From NCBI GenBank assembly GCA_050084515.1, contig CM114274.1, positions 32,054,001 through 32,118,000 of the forward strand: 64,000 nt of DNA. The letters run 5' to 3'. The number at the start of each line of letters is the position of its first letter. Position 1 is the stretch's first letter. The translations under genes were made by a program, and so were the position numbers. This DNA comes from Blasia pusilla (lineage: Eukaryota; Marchantiophyta; Marchantiopsida; Blasiales). A model generated the notes under the pieces. The model did not search any database. It worked only from the letters and a program-made list of their open reading frames with translations, and had not been told where the DNA came from. This document shows positions 20,942 to 33,390 of the stretch, piece by piece.

Positions 20942-22089
20942 GTGAGTTCTCTACCAATTTGGGGGATGGCGGACATCATCAATATTGTGGAGACTTGGGA
21001 ACATGAGAGGAATATTATTGCAGAGATGCAAGGGTTTACTTTGGTGGGATTGACATGGAACCAAAGAAGGCAACAGGCAAGAAGGGGTTATGGCGATATT
21101 GCTACTTTCATCAGGTCTCAATTTCTACCTCTCATACATTTGGAAGATCAAGATATCGGGGGCCAATATCATTGGCTACGTCTTGGATTGGTTGGGGGAT
21201 CTTATTGTTATTTGGAAGTTTGTTATTTTGCACCACTGTCCATACCTATCTACTCAACACGCACTTACAATCGAAGTCAACCATTCCATCGACTTATTGG
21301 GGATGTTCTCAAATATCAAAGCAAAGGTGAAGTCTTTCTAGTTGGGGATTTCAATGCTCGCACACGTACTGCTCAATTTACCCAATTGAGTGACTTCTCC
21401 TCTTCTCGAAGAACATGAGGATGGTTTGTGGTCTAGAATCTCTTCAGATCTTTCTACAAATCCTTTGACACAACATTTTTTAACTTTCGGAGCCACTTGT
21501 AATTTGAAAGTTCTTAATGGAACCTCTCATCTTCCCAACTCTCACTCCAATACGTGTTTCTCCTCTACCGGCGCTAGCACCATTGATTATCTTCTGTCCG
21601 CCCGCTAATAGCTCTCTTATCTCTACATTTGATATTCTAGAACCTCAGCCTGAATCAGATCACGCACCTCTTTTGTTTACTCTCTCACTGTCAAAGGCAA
21701 TTCCTCTCTTGACATGTCAATCTATTTTAGCTTCTCCCAAGTTTTGCTTAGATCTTGGTAAAAAAGATCTTTATACCCTATATTTACAAGAACTCTTGAC
21801 TCGCCTTGTATGGAGCCCAGATCCACACACCGCAAGTTTGCAACTAACCGAATTGCTCAAAAATACTGCATCTAAGTTCTTTTTGCGGCATCGGGACAAA
21901 AGTGGTAGGAGGTTGCCTTGTAATGGGTGGTTTGTCTCTGAATGCAACCAAGCAAGGACAAGATCAGTAGATAAATCTTTGGATATCCAAAGTCAAAAAT
22001 TCCAACGCAGGTGGGATCTCTTCACATTGTTTCTCGATGCAACCTTCGCAATCTTGGTTTCTAGGATCATCACCACCATGTGCATATGA
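20942..22089 (+). pseudogene. LINE ORF2 endonuclease domain, 3'-truncated
   Basis: An APE-type endonuclease: ETWEHERNIIAEMQGFTLVGLTWNQRR near the start, YHWLRLGL, LEVCYFAP, then the metal-binding FLVGDFNARTRT (about 21,335). It shifts frame near 21,400, continues with ASTIDYLLSAR, and in a third frame ends with ESDHAPLLFTLSL, whose SDH supplies the catalytic His. The frame closes at 22,089. The reverse transcriptase that should follow is absent. The endonuclease nicks the target DNA for target-primed reverse transcription. Losing the 3' half while keeping the 5' half is the reverse of normal LINE truncation. Confidence 0.78.
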
Positions 22090-22640
22090 ACGTCACGCCC
22101 CTTTATAAATCTTTTTGTGGAAATCGATTAATCACAGATGAAGGGAGAACGCCCCCAGAAGAGGATTTAGAGAAGAAGAATACTCTAGGAGATTAACACA
22201 ATGGGAAGAAAAATAATACGGTGTGGAATACGAGAAGGAGGATACGGCATGGAGAAGAACGGTCCCGTGTGGGGAGAGAACATTAATACTAACACGGGGG
22301 AATAATTCGTCATATATTGTGATCCATCATATGGTCAAGATATCCATATGGGAGGGTTGAGAATTTTGTTGAATATCTTGTATTTTGCAACATGTGCACT
22401 CGAGGCTCAACTATTGTAGGGATCGTAACTAGTATATATAATTATAAAATTTCTCAGACTTGGGATCTAATCTTTTACACCTTTCAATATAAACATAATA
22501 AATTAAATAAAATAATTTTTTGTAAGAAAAATTGTGAAGAGCTTTAATGGAATCTTTTTAAAAAACTTGTGTCACTAGATCTTGCTTGATTAAGAAGAGT
22601 AGGCACACAATAGGCTCTATCCACTAAACCTTAGGCATAT
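22090..22640. other. AT-rich spacer
   Basis: No gene or repeat recognised. No poly(A) tail or target duplication for the LINE is visible here. Confidence 0.4.
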
Positions 22641-23110
22641 TATTTTTATTTAGCATAGTATGTGTTGCCTTAGCAACATGTTGATTTTTCTACTCAACCA
22701 TGGCATTCTATTGTGGAATACAACGATAAAAAACTTTGAATGATTACTTACATCATAATGCCATGATGATGTAAGTAGTCATCAAACTTTATAGAGAGAT
22801 ATTCTCCTTCATCACAACACAATTTAAGTACGTGTTGCCCAATCTAATTTTTAACCAAAATTATGAATGTTTGGAATACAAAGAATATTCGTAACTTAAC
22901 TTTCACAAAGTATATCCATATATATGTTAAGAATTCATCTATAAATCAAACAAAGTATTAACAACCATAAAGGCCATGTTGTGAATTTTGTGATGTTGTT
23001 CACGCATCATTATGGATCTACTCTAATAGCCGATGATCCTCTATCTTGCATTGGAAATGTAAACCTAGCATGATTTTTAAATTGATTAGATAGGCATACC
23101 TCTAACATTG
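22641..23110 (-). pseudogene. Ty1/copia integrase relic
   Basis: On the minus strand, in one broken frame, FIDEFLTYIWIYFVK (near 22,940) is followed by KLCCDEGEYLSIKFDDYL (near 22,820) and NAMVE.KNQHVAKATHTML (near 22,690). These align with the copia integrase core pattern FIDDFSRKTWVYF, SDNGGEY and NGVVERKN. The first and second parts hold two of the three acidic residues, and the Glu of VE.KN would be the third. Several stops show an old, dead copy. No LTR was found. Confidence 0.72.
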
Positions 23111-23459
23111 TAGAATTGGATAGTTTAGCTTGGGGATGTCACATAGACTTTTGTATACATCATGTGCGTCCACAACCCTTTTATAAGGCCCTACACTTAT
23201 TTTTAACAAATTATTAAGCCCTATTTAGTTTTTTGGGAAATTTTAATTTCTTTATTATAATAAACTTATATTCTAATAATTAAAAACCTTTATTAATTAT
23301 ATATATAAAGAAGGCATAATTTTAATTTTTATTAAAATGTATTTATTTACTCATAAAAAATATTCCATACTTTATTATGAAAAATTGTTCTCTTTTAAGA
23401 AGGAGTCCAATACTTTCCTATCGGATGTATCGATGATACATTCTTTATGCCTTGTTTAT
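23111..23459. other. AT-rich spacer
   Basis: Low-complexity AT sequence between the copia relic and the next decayed gene. Nothing recognised. Confidence 0.4.
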
Positions 23460-26400
23460 ACACCGATTTGTAACACAAGCTATCACCATCTGTAACTCAA
23501 TCCATTGGACGTCATTGTTATCATAAGTAAATTGGACTAAACTATTATTTACAGGGGTAAACCAATTAAACATACACTCAATATCCTCGCCCTATCTTCC
23601 ATCGTCATTGGTACTTTGTTTTTGGCATTCTCTTCTCATCTAATGGTACATCATGTCTCAATTTTGCATAAGTCTTTCCAATTTTCTTCCTCAAATTCTG
23701 AACCTTCCCTATCCAAATTTTATAAATGTATCCTTTTTCCATACAAGCAACATGGATACTCCTCCTGATCTTCCCTTTCTGCCTAGATATTTCAGCTCGA
23801 GAGGTGGAACTTCGTAGACATTCTTCTCTAAACAAGACCACACAAATACTCCCTATGTCAAGAATGCAAGAGGTTCATGGTGCATCAAGTGGCCTCAATG
23901 GAGGTCTCATAAAACTGAAGGCCAAAGAACTTCTTACTCTAAGAAGCATATCTTTAGACAACATTGGATTTCCAACGAGTTGACTTAATAATATGGATTT
24001 ATAAATGATCTTGCCTTCATATATAACCACAAGATCTATTTTCTTAAGAACTTGAATATCATCCACTGTAGAGTCTTGTACAACTTCACTCATGACATGT
24101 CTCAATTTATGACCAACTACATCTATGTATGATAAACCATCATCTATTGTGTTAATGTCATCGGGGAGGATCAATCCATCATCACGTTTATCCCACATGG
24201 ATATGTTTATGTTGAAATTCGGGGAAGGTACTAAATCAGTACAAATTTTTTCTCTGAATCCATCAACACAACTGTGTTTGTCTAGGATCTCAACCGACTT
24301 AAAATCTACTTCTAAATTTGGAGAAGCTATTTCCAAATCTTGGTAGTCTCTCAACCAAGTGTTCTTCTCAGCATCCCAAGGTCTATCCCACCAAAGTTTT
24401 CTTGCCTCATTCACAGTGGGATATGGACACATCTGCAACATAACACATGTATTTCTTGTTTGCTGCAAACCTTCCTTCAAGGCCTCCACTACAATTTCGT
24501 AGTCCGAACGTGTGAGTAATCACCTAGATCAACAAGCTTTTCACTATATTTTTAGGGATGGAGATCATGCCAAATATACTTTGCTTCTTGTGACGTAACA
24601 CTTTCAGACCTTCATCGCCAAACTCAAACATTGCCAATCTGTTTAAACCAACAACATCATCCAACAATGTGCCAATCTCGTAACTTCTCTCATGACCACT
24701 CATTCCTCATACCTTGGAGAAGAAAAGCTCACAACAATCAGATCCTATTATGTGCAGGGGAACACGCAAGGTGAAGAACTTATCTCGAAAGAGAAAATTG
24801 TTGGATTCTCAACATCCACTTCTCTGAGCACCATTAATCTGATCGGCCCTCTTGTATGAGGAGAATTCTAGCTTGATGGTTCCGACATAAACATCGGAGG
24901 ATTCATAACAATATGACGTAGGTTGTTTCAAGAGTAGCATTACTAGGATTATCCAACCCTTTAATAGAAACGGAGAAAAATAGGTAAAAACCCTAGTTTC
25001 TGAGTAGTGAAATAGTCGGGAGCCGCAGTGTAGCGCATTCTCGTATGTCAAGTTATCTCCATGTTCAGGTTCCATCGAAGCTCTTCTGTGAGCTCACGGA
25101 CGAACTAGGTTACTTTGTATCTCTAAGTTTTGTAAATATTTCAGTGATTTCGTCACTTTCTGTTTTCTCACAAAAAATGATCAAGACCATGTGATGACAA
25201 GAAAATCTGAATGTCATGAAATGCTTATAGGTTAAGCATGTTCTTCTCCGAGAACTCTGCACAATTTCCAGCAATAGAGTGTGTCCCATGCCTTAACCAA
25301 AATCTCCACAACCGTAGGAAGAAAGACACTTTCCTGCATAATCGAAATTGCTCGTGCAATCCCAAGGATAGAGAAAACACAATATCTATATAATCTGCCA
25401 CAAACTCTAGATACAATCGTGTACCCAAAGTTTGTTCACAAAGAACATCTCTCCTCTCCCCCAAATGCCTCAATAGTTTTTGAACTTGTCTACTAGCTAT
25501 CCTCTGATGTCTTGCCCAATTCTGTCCATCTCTTCGACATACATCATCAAAATTAAGCTTGTGCTTATCAAAAGAGTTATGCTTGAGAACCAACATAACA
25601 TGCTCAAATGTAGCTATATAATCTCCTAATGGTAAAGGTTGAATCATCTGATCTACTGGGTTTATTGCCCTCTTACCATTATGGGCATGGTCTTGATCTC
25701 CAAGATCGTAAATGTCACCATTAGGGAGGATTGATGTTGAAAGCATCCAACCTTCCCACCCAACAACATACCTATCAACCTCTCCATGTTTACCCAAGTA
25801 ATCCTCCATTATCAGTATACGCCTGCAAGACTCCCCATCACTAGCATGCCCAATAAGGGGACCAAGAGACACTCTACATTCCACCTCCCAATACCTTTCC
25901 ATCATATCCCAATGGTCTCTCACCCAACCAACCTTGAATGTATTACACGTAGGAATACAACAAAGTGCAAGCTTAGGCAATTTCTCATGAAGTGGATTCA
26001 CTATAAAAACTTGTGCATAAACACCACACACATTCGATTGCAAGGTGGAAACAATATTATTCTACCCTTCCTCTCCATCACCAACCTTCACCTCAAGCCC
26101 AAATGAGCACATATGGTTTTCCTCCTCACCACAAAATCCAATTAAGGTGCCCACTTTGCTTCCCACCTACACAATTCATCAACATGGAAATAATTTGTTA
26201 GAATATAACAGATCTGCACATTAAATGTCTTGACAGAAAAGTTCATAATAAGGACATATCGAGGGACATACTCCCCAAGCTTAATCTAGGTTTGATACGA
26301 GTTTCATCCTCAACAAGGATGAGAGGTACTTCCCCTTCAATCCCCAACTTGGCCTTGGTAGCTTCATATATCTTTGTTATCTCAACAAATATTTCAGTTC

Positions 26401-29400
26401 TCATCCCTACGCGAAAAGATACCAGCTAGGAGCTCTCTCTTTTTAAAGTTCTCAAACTTGGACCACAAAGATTCACAGCCATCAATAGTCCCACTGGTCT
26501 TCCTCCATAATGTAATAATACCTAATTGATTACTTTTGTTCTTATACTATAACGAAATCCCCTCTCCTTTTTGTTCAAATCTCTTCCCACATCAGTGAGG
26601 AAATCCCAAAGTTCCGATTTTCCACCAAAGGAACCCCTCTTCTAAGCCGTGATGATATTGCGACAAAAGTGAAGGATATCTCTCCTATTAGTCACCTCAT
26701 ATAACATTACATCCTTTTTTTTCTTTCTGGTGTTTAGAGCACACAATTTCCTGTGCATACACCAAAGCTGTCGCGACCCTCATGACCAAATAAGTGCCAA
26801 GCGGAACATCAGAACATTAGCAGGCTCACGCTGAGATGGTTTGCGCGTTGGAGTTGTCTCAAAGAGGAGACAAGAGACGAGACGCGAGCGAGAAGTCGCG
26901 TTTCAGATGTGATGGTCGCGACTCATAAACCTGGATCAAACGCGGAATGAGACTTGAAAGAAGTCGAGTCTAGGAAGTGGGTTGCCAAAGGAAAGATCCG
27001 GATTTGGAACGCCACTTGCGTTTGAGAGTTTCTGACTGTATTTATGGCCATAACTTTTAGCGCCAAGATGCGTTTGGAGCAAATAAGGGTGTGTTGGAAA
27101 GCTTATGGAGAGCTGGTCCAAACGCACCAAAGATCGCTGCAAACGCATAAGCAGCGGCCGAGATACGACCCGAAAACGACTGTAAGTGGAGTCGGGTTGA
27201 GGGCCACAATGAAGGGCCCGAACCTCTATTCCCAAAGGGGAGGGGTTATTGGAGAACCCCAGAAGTACTAGTAAGGGGGAAGGTCTCCGAGAGTGCTTGG
27301 AACCCAAATCTCACTTTGGGCGGCTCAAGGGCATGGAACGGAACGCGAGTTTGGGCGTTGGGTTGGAAAACCTGCACCAAGTCCATTGAGGCGATTTTAG
27401 ACATCCCTCTTGGATTTCACGCCGACTCAATTACTTGGGTCTCGGTTCGAACTTACACGAGGACCAAGCTGAACAGTTGGGATCGCTTAGGCATGCAAGT
27501 GCCGTTTCAGATCCCTCGACTAACCAGAAGTCTGTTCCAAGTCTTGAAGGACTTGCCATGTGTTGGGAGCTAGGAACTAAGGAAGGTTGAGCTTGATGAG
27601 ACGCCGAGTTGAGGACTCGGTGGGTTGAACGTTGCTGGCCCAAACCCGACTAACGAGTGCGTGTTTGGGTGCAGATTGGCGATGAGTTCGTGACCCATCA
27701 ACGCACGCCCGCAACACTAAAGATTGACGTTCAAGGAGAGTAGGGGTGCAACAAAAGCTCCCACCTCTCAAGTCTTTTGCCTCTGAGTGCAGTCTGGGTA
27801 GCCTCTCTGAGCTTTGGGATAGTTAAGTAATCCAAACACATTTTCATTAGGTTACTTCTAAGTCCATGTTTGTTTGAAGTCTCCCATCTTTGGAATGTTG
27901 AAGCATTGCTCACAACACAAGTCCCTAAACCCACCTCAAAGAATGGAGTTGTAAGCATACTCTCTATGCCTAAAGGTGCCTTCAGTAAGCACATGCTTAT
28001 TTTTAGTAGGATTATAAACTAGCCTAGACATATGTGGTTCACATATCCAAAGTTTCCCCATCATTTGATCATGTACTATAGGTTTTACATCGACATGCAC
28101 TCCATCATAAGATGTTGTTTTGGACCAAAATCCCCAACATATAGTAGAAAGACTCTCCTTAGGTCGACATTCTCACCTTTTGATGTATCTCCTCCAAAGA
28201 ACCCTTGGATGGTTTGTTGCCTTTTAGTATCTCTTGCATTGACCTTCTTTGGTCTTCCACGCTTGGAACTCCTAATGGGGATAGAAGTAGTTTTGATGGA
28301 ATCTTAGACATTCTTCACATGTTCATGAGAATGCAAGTGCTCACGAAGGTTATGGTCTAAGTTATTTAACTGAATAATCAATGTAAAATTACATACACAA
28401 TAAGTACACCTAATCCTATACTTTGCAAGCCTCATACTAATATCATAAGTATCACCCTCTATTTGATAGGCTTTCTCTCAATCAAATCTTCATCATTGAT
28501 CATCTCTACAATGATTATCCTTGGTCACTGGTTGCTTTCAAGTTATGAATGCATGTGTCCTCCCTTCTCCAAGTAGTGGACCTCCAACATAATTTTCGCC
28601 CCATACACCAATTCTTATGATTTCTTTGGTCTTCAGATGTTTAGACCTATGGTTGAAGAAAAGGTTGACAATGCTACTCTTTTGTTCACTCCCCTCGCAA
28701 GTTCCAACTTTCAATTTGCATTCAATGCATTCAAAGGGCTTGAGGGATATGTCCTCGTCCCATGTGATAATCCTCCAACTATGGTCCTCCCAACCATAGT
28801 GCTTGGACCAAGTTTCAAGTTTTACAACTTCAGAATTCCAAACTTCCAAGACTTCAAGTTTGATCAAAATTGATTCCAAGATGGCGGTGTTCTTCGGGAT
28901 GGAAGGTATAGACAGTGAAGCACTCACATTCAATTTGGAAGGTTGTTGATTTTCCTTGGAAAATTCTATAAAATGGTTGATAGGATAAGAGGGTAATTCC
29001 TCTTGGTCATTTAGGCTTGGTGAAAGCTTTAGTGAGCCTTCTTCTACTTCTGACCTAGCTTTACTTCATTGACTCTCACTATGCCCTTCCACAAAACCAT
29101 CGAGATGACCGTGCTCTATCATAATTATCCCACTACTTAAAAAATCTTGGACTTGCATGATGGACTCCATACTTTTGTTGAAAAAATATCATAATCAGCC
29201 TCCTAGAACCCCCAAGAACGCCCCTCAAACAACCTAGATGAGTCGATCAGTTGTCTAAACCAAGTGAGTGTGGCATCTAGATTGAATTTAAGAGGTGCCT
29301 CCAACACGGGAGCTAATTTTATTCCTGGCTTGACATATGTCCGAATTCTATTGCCATTTTTTGGCATGGTTATTTTCTCCACATCAACAATCTTGCAGTT

Positions 29401-29412
29401 ATCCTCCCACAC
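23460..29412 (-). pseudogene. Long decayed gene of unrecognised family, transposase-like, split by a solo LTR
   Basis: Minus-strand coding pieces continue from 29,412 to about 23,460, about 1,600 codons without the LTR at 26,769-27,753. In order: N-terminus (LAPVLEAPLKFNLDATLTWFRQL); two C2H2-like clusters (CIEC...H...H near 28,700; CTYC...HLHSH near 28,350-28,425); KRGRPKK, an AT-hook core (near 28,248); QQTIQGFF, fitting the PCNA-binding box (near 28,217); FCRNIITA and GGKSELWDFL after the LTR; LVEDETRI (26,300-26,311 for EDET); NPLHEKLPKL; GPLIGHASDGES (Asp about 25,838); DQDHAHNGK (about 25,691); KIIYKSILLSQL...NPMLSKD; and a C-terminus IWIGKVQNLR...PVNNSLVQFTYDNNDVQWIEL. Stops and frameshifts are frequent, but 25,225-26,043 is still open (272 codons). 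The acidic motifs could be a DDE-type catalytic set, but that is inference. Confidence 0.55.
26769..27753 (-). mobile_element. Second solo LTR, 985 bp, reversed, with target duplication
   Basis: It is the reverse complement of the LTR at 4013-5008, with TGTCGCGACCC at the left and GGGGTGCAACA at the right, where two bases of CGCGACA are now changed to give TGCAACA. Direct AAAGC repeats lie at 26,764-26,768 and 27,754-27,758, an exact 5-bp target duplication. It splits the unrecognised minus-strand gene. Confidence 0.92.
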
Positions 29413-30549
29413 CTACATTTCCAAGGAATACCATGGTTGAATTAATTCAAGATGGAGTGAGACAAATCAAGATATAAGAAAGATGAGCGAGCAAGTATAA
29501 AAAGTTATTTTATGTTGGGCACTTGATTTATGACCAAACTATTGATCTCACCAAAATTTAACCCTTTAAATAACGCACACTACAAGATTGTCCATCCTCA
29601 TCCTCAACATCAAATAAAACCACTAGCATTCGCAAAACTATAACTCCTTCCTACTTCTCTATCATGGTGGATTACATAGGGCCAAAGTCTAAACTAAAAC
29701 AATTTATGTTTGGTCACGTTCCCATACTTTTGACAATGAGCACATGCCAAGACAACGACATATAAGACGGTCAAATATAGTCTCGGTCTACTTCAAAAAA
29801 ATATTACCTCCCCAAATGAAGTCGTGGAGTTTGGAGAAGCATAACTCAACATCAAATTGAATCGACTAGATGTCCTACTAATGACCTCTCTAATTTAGGA
29901 AAGTGCAAGTTTAGTATCCCCATGATATGCACCTATGTTTACCATGTATATCATGACATATATGCATGGTACATTTCAAAACAAACAAAAATACTCAACC
30001 ACATCAAAACAAGTCTCAAAAGTTCCTAATCCCATCCGCCAATTGTCCCAACTAAAGTACATGTGCCTCTCCATAGAGTCAGTAATCCCATTGTGGATTG
30101 ACCCATGAAGCTATACTTGTCCTCAATATGGAATCTTCCTCATAAATAAAACATGCGAGATCTCGAGGAATTCCATGTAGCAATTTCAAGGTTTGTTGAT
30201 TGAAAAGTCCCATTGGAATCACATGAGGTAGCGAATAATCCCAATAATCCCTAACCATTATCTCATAAACTCACCCTCTATCTTCTGCCATGTAAAATTT
30301 TGGTAGTAGCCGTGCTTGGCAACAATTTGAAAGTCTATAATTTGACAACACAATCTCAAATCTTATAATTTTTACTTCATGGATCATAAGGCACATATTG
30401 CGTTCTAAATCTTCAAAGATAAATCAATTAAAAGGGAAGTAATATGAAATCTTGATTTATTCACATAGAATCAGACTCCTTACTAAATCTAGATTGTGTT
30501 ATAGCTTACATACCACTAATGAGAGAGAGATAAACAGACTGATGCACCA

Positions 30550-30553
<4 letters not shown>
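29413..30553. other. Spacer, possible decayed coding remnants
   Basis: Minus-strand pieces such as GIPRDLACFIYEED near 30,130 look coding but are too short and broken to place. No RNA gene or repeat is seen. Confidence 0.3.

Positions 30554-30630
<77 letters not shown>
30554..30630 (+). repeat. (AG)n microsatellite
   Basis: An uninterrupted AG run of about 77 bp. It would lie in an intron of the candidate minus-strand gene if the exon at 30,671-30,747 is real. Confidence 0.97.
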
Positions 30631-30632
<2 letters not shown>

Positions 30633-30670
30633 TTATCAATGGATATTCATAGGCCGTAAACGGAACTTAC

Positions 30671-30747
30671 TTGAGAGTTCTTGAGAGCTCCGGTAAACAC
30701 CAATGTCACACCATCAGATACGACAGTGCAAATCAGATCCGAGTGGC
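30671..30747 (-). CDS. Candidate internal exon of an unidentified host gene
   Basis: On the minus strand a 77-nt open piece lies between an acceptor (TATGGTTAG) and a perfect donor (CAA|GTAAGT). It encodes 25 residues, HSDLICTVVSDGVTLVFTGA... An upstream block on the same strand at 30,880-31,030 reads YLSTHLRDGKAGRQIAQRLR and SAGLYMKIGDIE, and 31,065-31,135 reads LEKINMLQAELAYF. These look like exons of one protein, but I could not make the junction phases agree and did not recognise the family. Confidence 0.35.
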
Positions 30748-32449
30748 CTAACCATACGTAAGATAAATGTCAGATAAGTTCCAGCTTCCAACAATATTTT
30801 TGGATGTGCATGGGGACCCAAAAACACTTCAACCGCATGAGTACTTCACAAAACACTACCATCTATAAGACACATTGAATGTACAACATGAATATACTAG
30901 CTTAACATAAGACACTTTCTCGATGTCTCCAATCTTCATATATAATCCCGCACTCCCTACTCTCAACCTTTGAGCAATTTGTCTTCCGGCCTTACCATCT
31001 CTCAGATGAGTTGATAAATACTGAAGAAAACTCACTTGAGCAATAACAATAAACACGAAACATCACAATGAAGTAGGCAAGTTCGGCTTGGAGCATATTA
31101 ATCTTCTCAAGAATGGTAAGTCGCTAATCATTGTGGGATTTCAAGCGGCCAACAAAAAGTCAGAACAAAATGCTCAAAGACAATGAGTGATAAAGTTGCA
31201 TTGTGGAATGAGAGATGAGTTTGTAGGAGCTTGAAAGGGATTTTCCATGGTCCTCTTTGATGAACAATTCATCAAAGCAACCAGAAATACCAACTGAGAT
31301 CAAATACCACCAACACTTAAGCAGTAGCGCTACACAATTGATTGGTTGATTGAACCCCAAAGAGCCCCTCAAATGACGATTCGAGCCTCGCAATTGACGG
31401 CTCAATCTTGACACCAATTGAATGCGTCACGAGATCTTCAAGAAGAGAGAGATTTCAATCTCTTCACAAAATAGGCCATAAAAAATAGAGTTTTTGACTT
31501 CCAATGCGCTTTGAGATACAATGAAAGGACTTCCTCCACGAGCATGTAGCCCAAAAATGCACAGTAGAACACATAAAAATTTAAAACCCTGAATTTTGCA
31601 AGGGCTTTTCCGTTACAACAACCTCCTCCCAAGTCCCAAAAGCAAATCATGAAATGAGACCTTACGGCCTTGCACTTCCGATTTCCCCTCCGCCACATCA
31701 TGGAAATGAACAAACTTGATCAAACAATTAGACGAGATCTAATGGCATAGCATTGTGGTTGTCATGTGGCTTGATTCTTATCCAACGGTGCTATTCCTTA
31801 TAGCCCTAATCAATTAGGGCCACAAGGGAAATATCACCATTGGATTAGAAACCCAATAGTCGCCTTAGCCATACCCTAAAGACTACAAACAAATATTATT
31901 AGTTGATTAGTACATCTAAGGGCTATAAATTGAGGGTAGGAGCCAACATGTTAGCCCTTGGATCAATGCATCGAAGGGTCTACCCTAATCGACCATATTT
32001 GTCCCTTTTTTTGGTAGATTAGAAAGAACATGTCATCAATATATTTCTAAATGGCCTAGCATTTTCCCCTTCTAACTCCCTACTAACTTCCTATTTGGGT
32101 GAGTTAATAGTGAGGGAATTTCTCCCATTAACTCCCCTTCTAATTTAATGCATGATCAAGAGTAATTATAAGATTTGTAGATGCACATAGGGAATTTTGC
32201 TAATTGTATGGACCTAAAATTGTGAGGGATATTTATAGATGATAATCATAATATTTATATTTATATACAAATGATGTATTCACATATGAAATTTGAAGAT
32301 ATATTAAACCCAACATATTTAACCCTTTGATAGGTTGTCAATTACAAGTATAGATGAACTAATACTTAGGGTCCTATATTATAATAAGAGCCTCAAATGA
32401 ATATTTTAAACCCTTACAAATGTAATTTCTTAATTCTAATATTACACTT
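30748..32449. other. Possible exons, then AT-rich spacer
   Basis: Contains the exon-like blocks at 30,880-31,135 described with the 30,671 exon. A minus-strand frame at 31,438-31,713 has no recognised domain. The rest is AT-rich. Confidence 0.3.
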
Positions 32450-33390
32450 TTGATGATTAAAAACCCCTTTGGTATGACTCTCATGGTATACTAATATAGG
32501 GTAGTGACAACATTGAGAGTTTTAGGGAGTTCAACTACTAGATGAGATGATGTAAGAATTTGTAATCTTTGAAAAGTTGATATGACCAACTCTCTTATGC
32601 CACATATTACGTTATGTCACTTGTTGGCTAGTTTGAATATATTTTATTTTTTAAATCTCTAGCATAGAAATCTCTAGTTTGACTAGATATTATTTTTAGA
32701 ATCTTTAGCATCTGGTTTGAATATTATTCTATATCTAATTACTTTGACTATCTACCATACGCAAGTTATTATCCATATTCCATGGTGCAATTGAAATATT
32801 CTTGCCATTCTTTGAAATTGGTTGTCTTAATCTTTCCTTTTTCACTTCTTTTGTAACCATGAGCACATTCCACCATGAAGGTACATGTTATTCTCCAAAA
32901 ATGATGACCTATTTCTTTAATTTTGGTTATATTTGATATTAAAATTAGAATGTCAAACCTTTTCCAATATTAATCTTTCATTCCATAAACTACCATGGGT
33001 AAAGTTTTCTTTTATTGTTGAGATTTTGGGCGAAAAAAATTGTTTGGGTGAAAAAAAATGTTTCTCTAAAGCATCATGGGCCATATCTACCTCATGATGA
33101 AATGCTTTGGAAAATTCATAAGCTACACTAGATTCATTCTTCAACTCAGATGTAGCATTAGAGACAAATTTTGCATTAGGATTCCTCTTCATTCAAACTC
33201 CCACAACACAAATAATTTGTGCTATATTGACACATTTTGTTGAGGCTCATTCCCCAATTATCTTTGAAATATGTGATAATATTTTGTCCATGGATGTGCA
33301 TGTAGACTTCAAGAGATTGAATTTTGATCCAAACAAATTTTATTAAACTAAACCACACAAAATATGAAGTCCAAAGTCTCATTGTATTAT
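32450..33390 (-). pseudogene. Second copia relic (gag to pre-integrase)
   Basis: On the minus strand MWHKRVGHINFSK (32,570-32,611) matches the copia pre-integrase signature (LWHRRLGHLNF). Upstream pieces at 32,953-33,382 are weakly gag-like (a coiled, charged stretch KFVSNATSELKNESSVAYEFSKAF). Stops are frequent, and no LTR was identified. Confidence 0.5.

Noticed and set aside
29760-30300. Minus-strand pieces as the N-terminus of the long unrecognised gene
   Set aside because: They are separated by about 350 bp of clearly non-coding sequence and could not be placed in frame.
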